NCBI GenBank assembly: GCA_025936205.1
Contig: JAICTU010000299.1
Span: 1 to 11,399, forward strand
Length of the DNA stretch: 11,399 nucleotides
Direction of reading: 5' to 3'
Source of the DNA: Polyangiaceae bacterium
Lineage (GTDB): Bacteria > Myxococcota > Polyangia > Polyangiales > Polyangiaceae
Below, in pieces: positions 10,937-11,399 of the stretch (positions are counted from its first letter, which is position 1; the number at the start of each line of letters is the position of its first letter). Made by a program: the position numbers and the translations under genes. The notes beneath the pieces were generated by a model. That model did not search any database. It saw nothing but the letters and a program-made list of their open reading frames with translations, and was not told where the DNA came from.

Positions 10937-11399
10937 TGTCCGCCGTACCCGTAGCGCGACGAGTCCGTCCCCCGCCGGATCTCCGTACACCAGCTCGCCG
11001 AGCGGCAGCGCTGCGCGCAGCCGCTCGGCGGCGCTCAGTACGACGAGCTCGCTGGAGCGCGCCCAGCGCTGGATCTCCCCTGCCGCATCTGCTCCCAGAT
11101 AGTTGCGTCGAAAGCGCGCGCTCGGCAGCTCGCTGAGCACCTCCGCCGCCGCGTCGTCGCAGAGGATCAGTACGTCCCTTGGCACGCTGCGCAGGAACCT
11201 GCCGGCGTCGCGCCGATCGAGCAATGCCTCCGCGGTGTGCGCGCGCCACTGCGCGAGCGGCTCGGAGAGCGTGCGCAGCTCGAGCCCCAGCGCCAGCGTA
11301 CCCAGCAAGAAGAAAACGGGCGCCTGCGCCTGCCGGCGCAGCCTCCCGCACCACTCCGCAATTTGCGCGATGCCGTTCGCCGCGCCCAGCGCGGCGAAC
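10922..11399 (-). CDS. C-terminal part of an unrecognised, probably membrane-attached protein
   Basis: The frame is open from the right edge (first complete codon at 11398) to TGA at 10922-10924, giving 158 residues; the start lies outside the window. A hydrophobic segment APVFFLLGTLALGLEL at about residues 26-41 could be the last transmembrane helix. The rest looks like a small soluble alpha/beta domain (DVLILCDDAAAEVLSELP, ELVVLSAAERLRAALP, DGLVALRVRR). This layout would suit the end of a multi-spanning glycosyltransferase-type protein, but no diagnostic motif is visible and I do not assign a family. The last codons (about TAGTF) fall in the arm of the inverted repeat, so the native C-terminus may have been altered by an insertion. 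Amino-acid composition and codon use fit a real gene. Confidence 0.6.
   Translation of the reverse strand, partial: FAALGAANGIAQIAEWCGRLRRQAQAPVFFLLGTLALGLELRTLSEPLAQWRAHTAEALLDRRDAGRFLRSVPRDVLILCDDAAAEVLSELPSARFRRNYLGADAAGEIQRWARSSELVVLSAAERLRAALPLGELVYGDPAGDGLVALRVRRTAGTF

Noticed and set aside
10608..11354. A 248-codon minus-strand frame covering the inverted-repeat segment
   Set aside because: It is out of frame with the conserved right-edge protein and vapB and crosses both; low-complexity Ala/Arg composition.

Overview
The window looks like chromosomal DNA of a high-GC member of the Myxococcota, most likely of the Sorangium/Polyangium type. This is inferred from roughly two-thirds G+C by eye, from a Cys-rich protein with DNDCDG repeats plus a CGDG...ECDDG module fused to RCC1-type blades, and from an Asn/Gly/Ala-rich lipoprotein with degenerate tandem repeats. 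No rRNA, tRNA, CRISPR array or complete insertion sequence was seen.

Layout from left to right. At 1-758 (minus) is a Uma2-family PD-(D/E)XK protein that runs off the left edge inside a heptad repeat. At 886-1197 (minus) is a short conserved hypothetical that may be an N-terminally shortened remnant. At 1247-3788 (minus) is a two-gene overlapping operon: an XPB-like SF2 helicase followed by a DUF790/Bax1-type PD-(D/E)XK nuclease. In archaea the corresponding proteins (XPB and Bax1) form a helicase-nuclease complex linked to nucleotide excision repair, so this pair is the best candidate here for a functional system. Upstream of it on the same strand (3924-4190) is a decayed PIN-domain toxin gene lacking its first catalytic aspartate.

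At 4525-6648 (plus) is a secreted or surface protein gene with Cys-rich repeats, an ECDDG module and seven RCC1-like blades. An in-frame amber codon directly after the predicted lipobox cysteine cuts its signal peptide off from the rest of the frame. A 337-base gap with no recognisable gene follows. At 6986-8212 (minus) is a lipoprotein with a low-complexity linker and a C-terminal jelly-roll-like domain. Divergent from it at 8341-10065 (plus) is a complete M14-family zinc carboxypeptidase with all expected catalytic residues.

At 10105-10666 (minus) is a compact vapBC-type toxin-antitoxin operon: ribbon-helix-helix antitoxin, then PIN toxin, with an 8-nt overlap and a strong -10 hexamer placed for a leaderless transcript. 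Upstream of it a perfect 14-bp inverted repeat (10735-10936) brackets a MITE-sized segment. One arm forms the 3' end of the last gene (10922 to the right edge, minus), which encodes the C-terminal part of an unrecognised, probably membrane-attached protein.

The window is therefore mostly ordinary accessory myxobacterial sequence. The main points of interest are the XPB-Bax1-like pair, the amber-interrupted lipoprotein gene, the broken PIN gene and the inverted-repeat segment.
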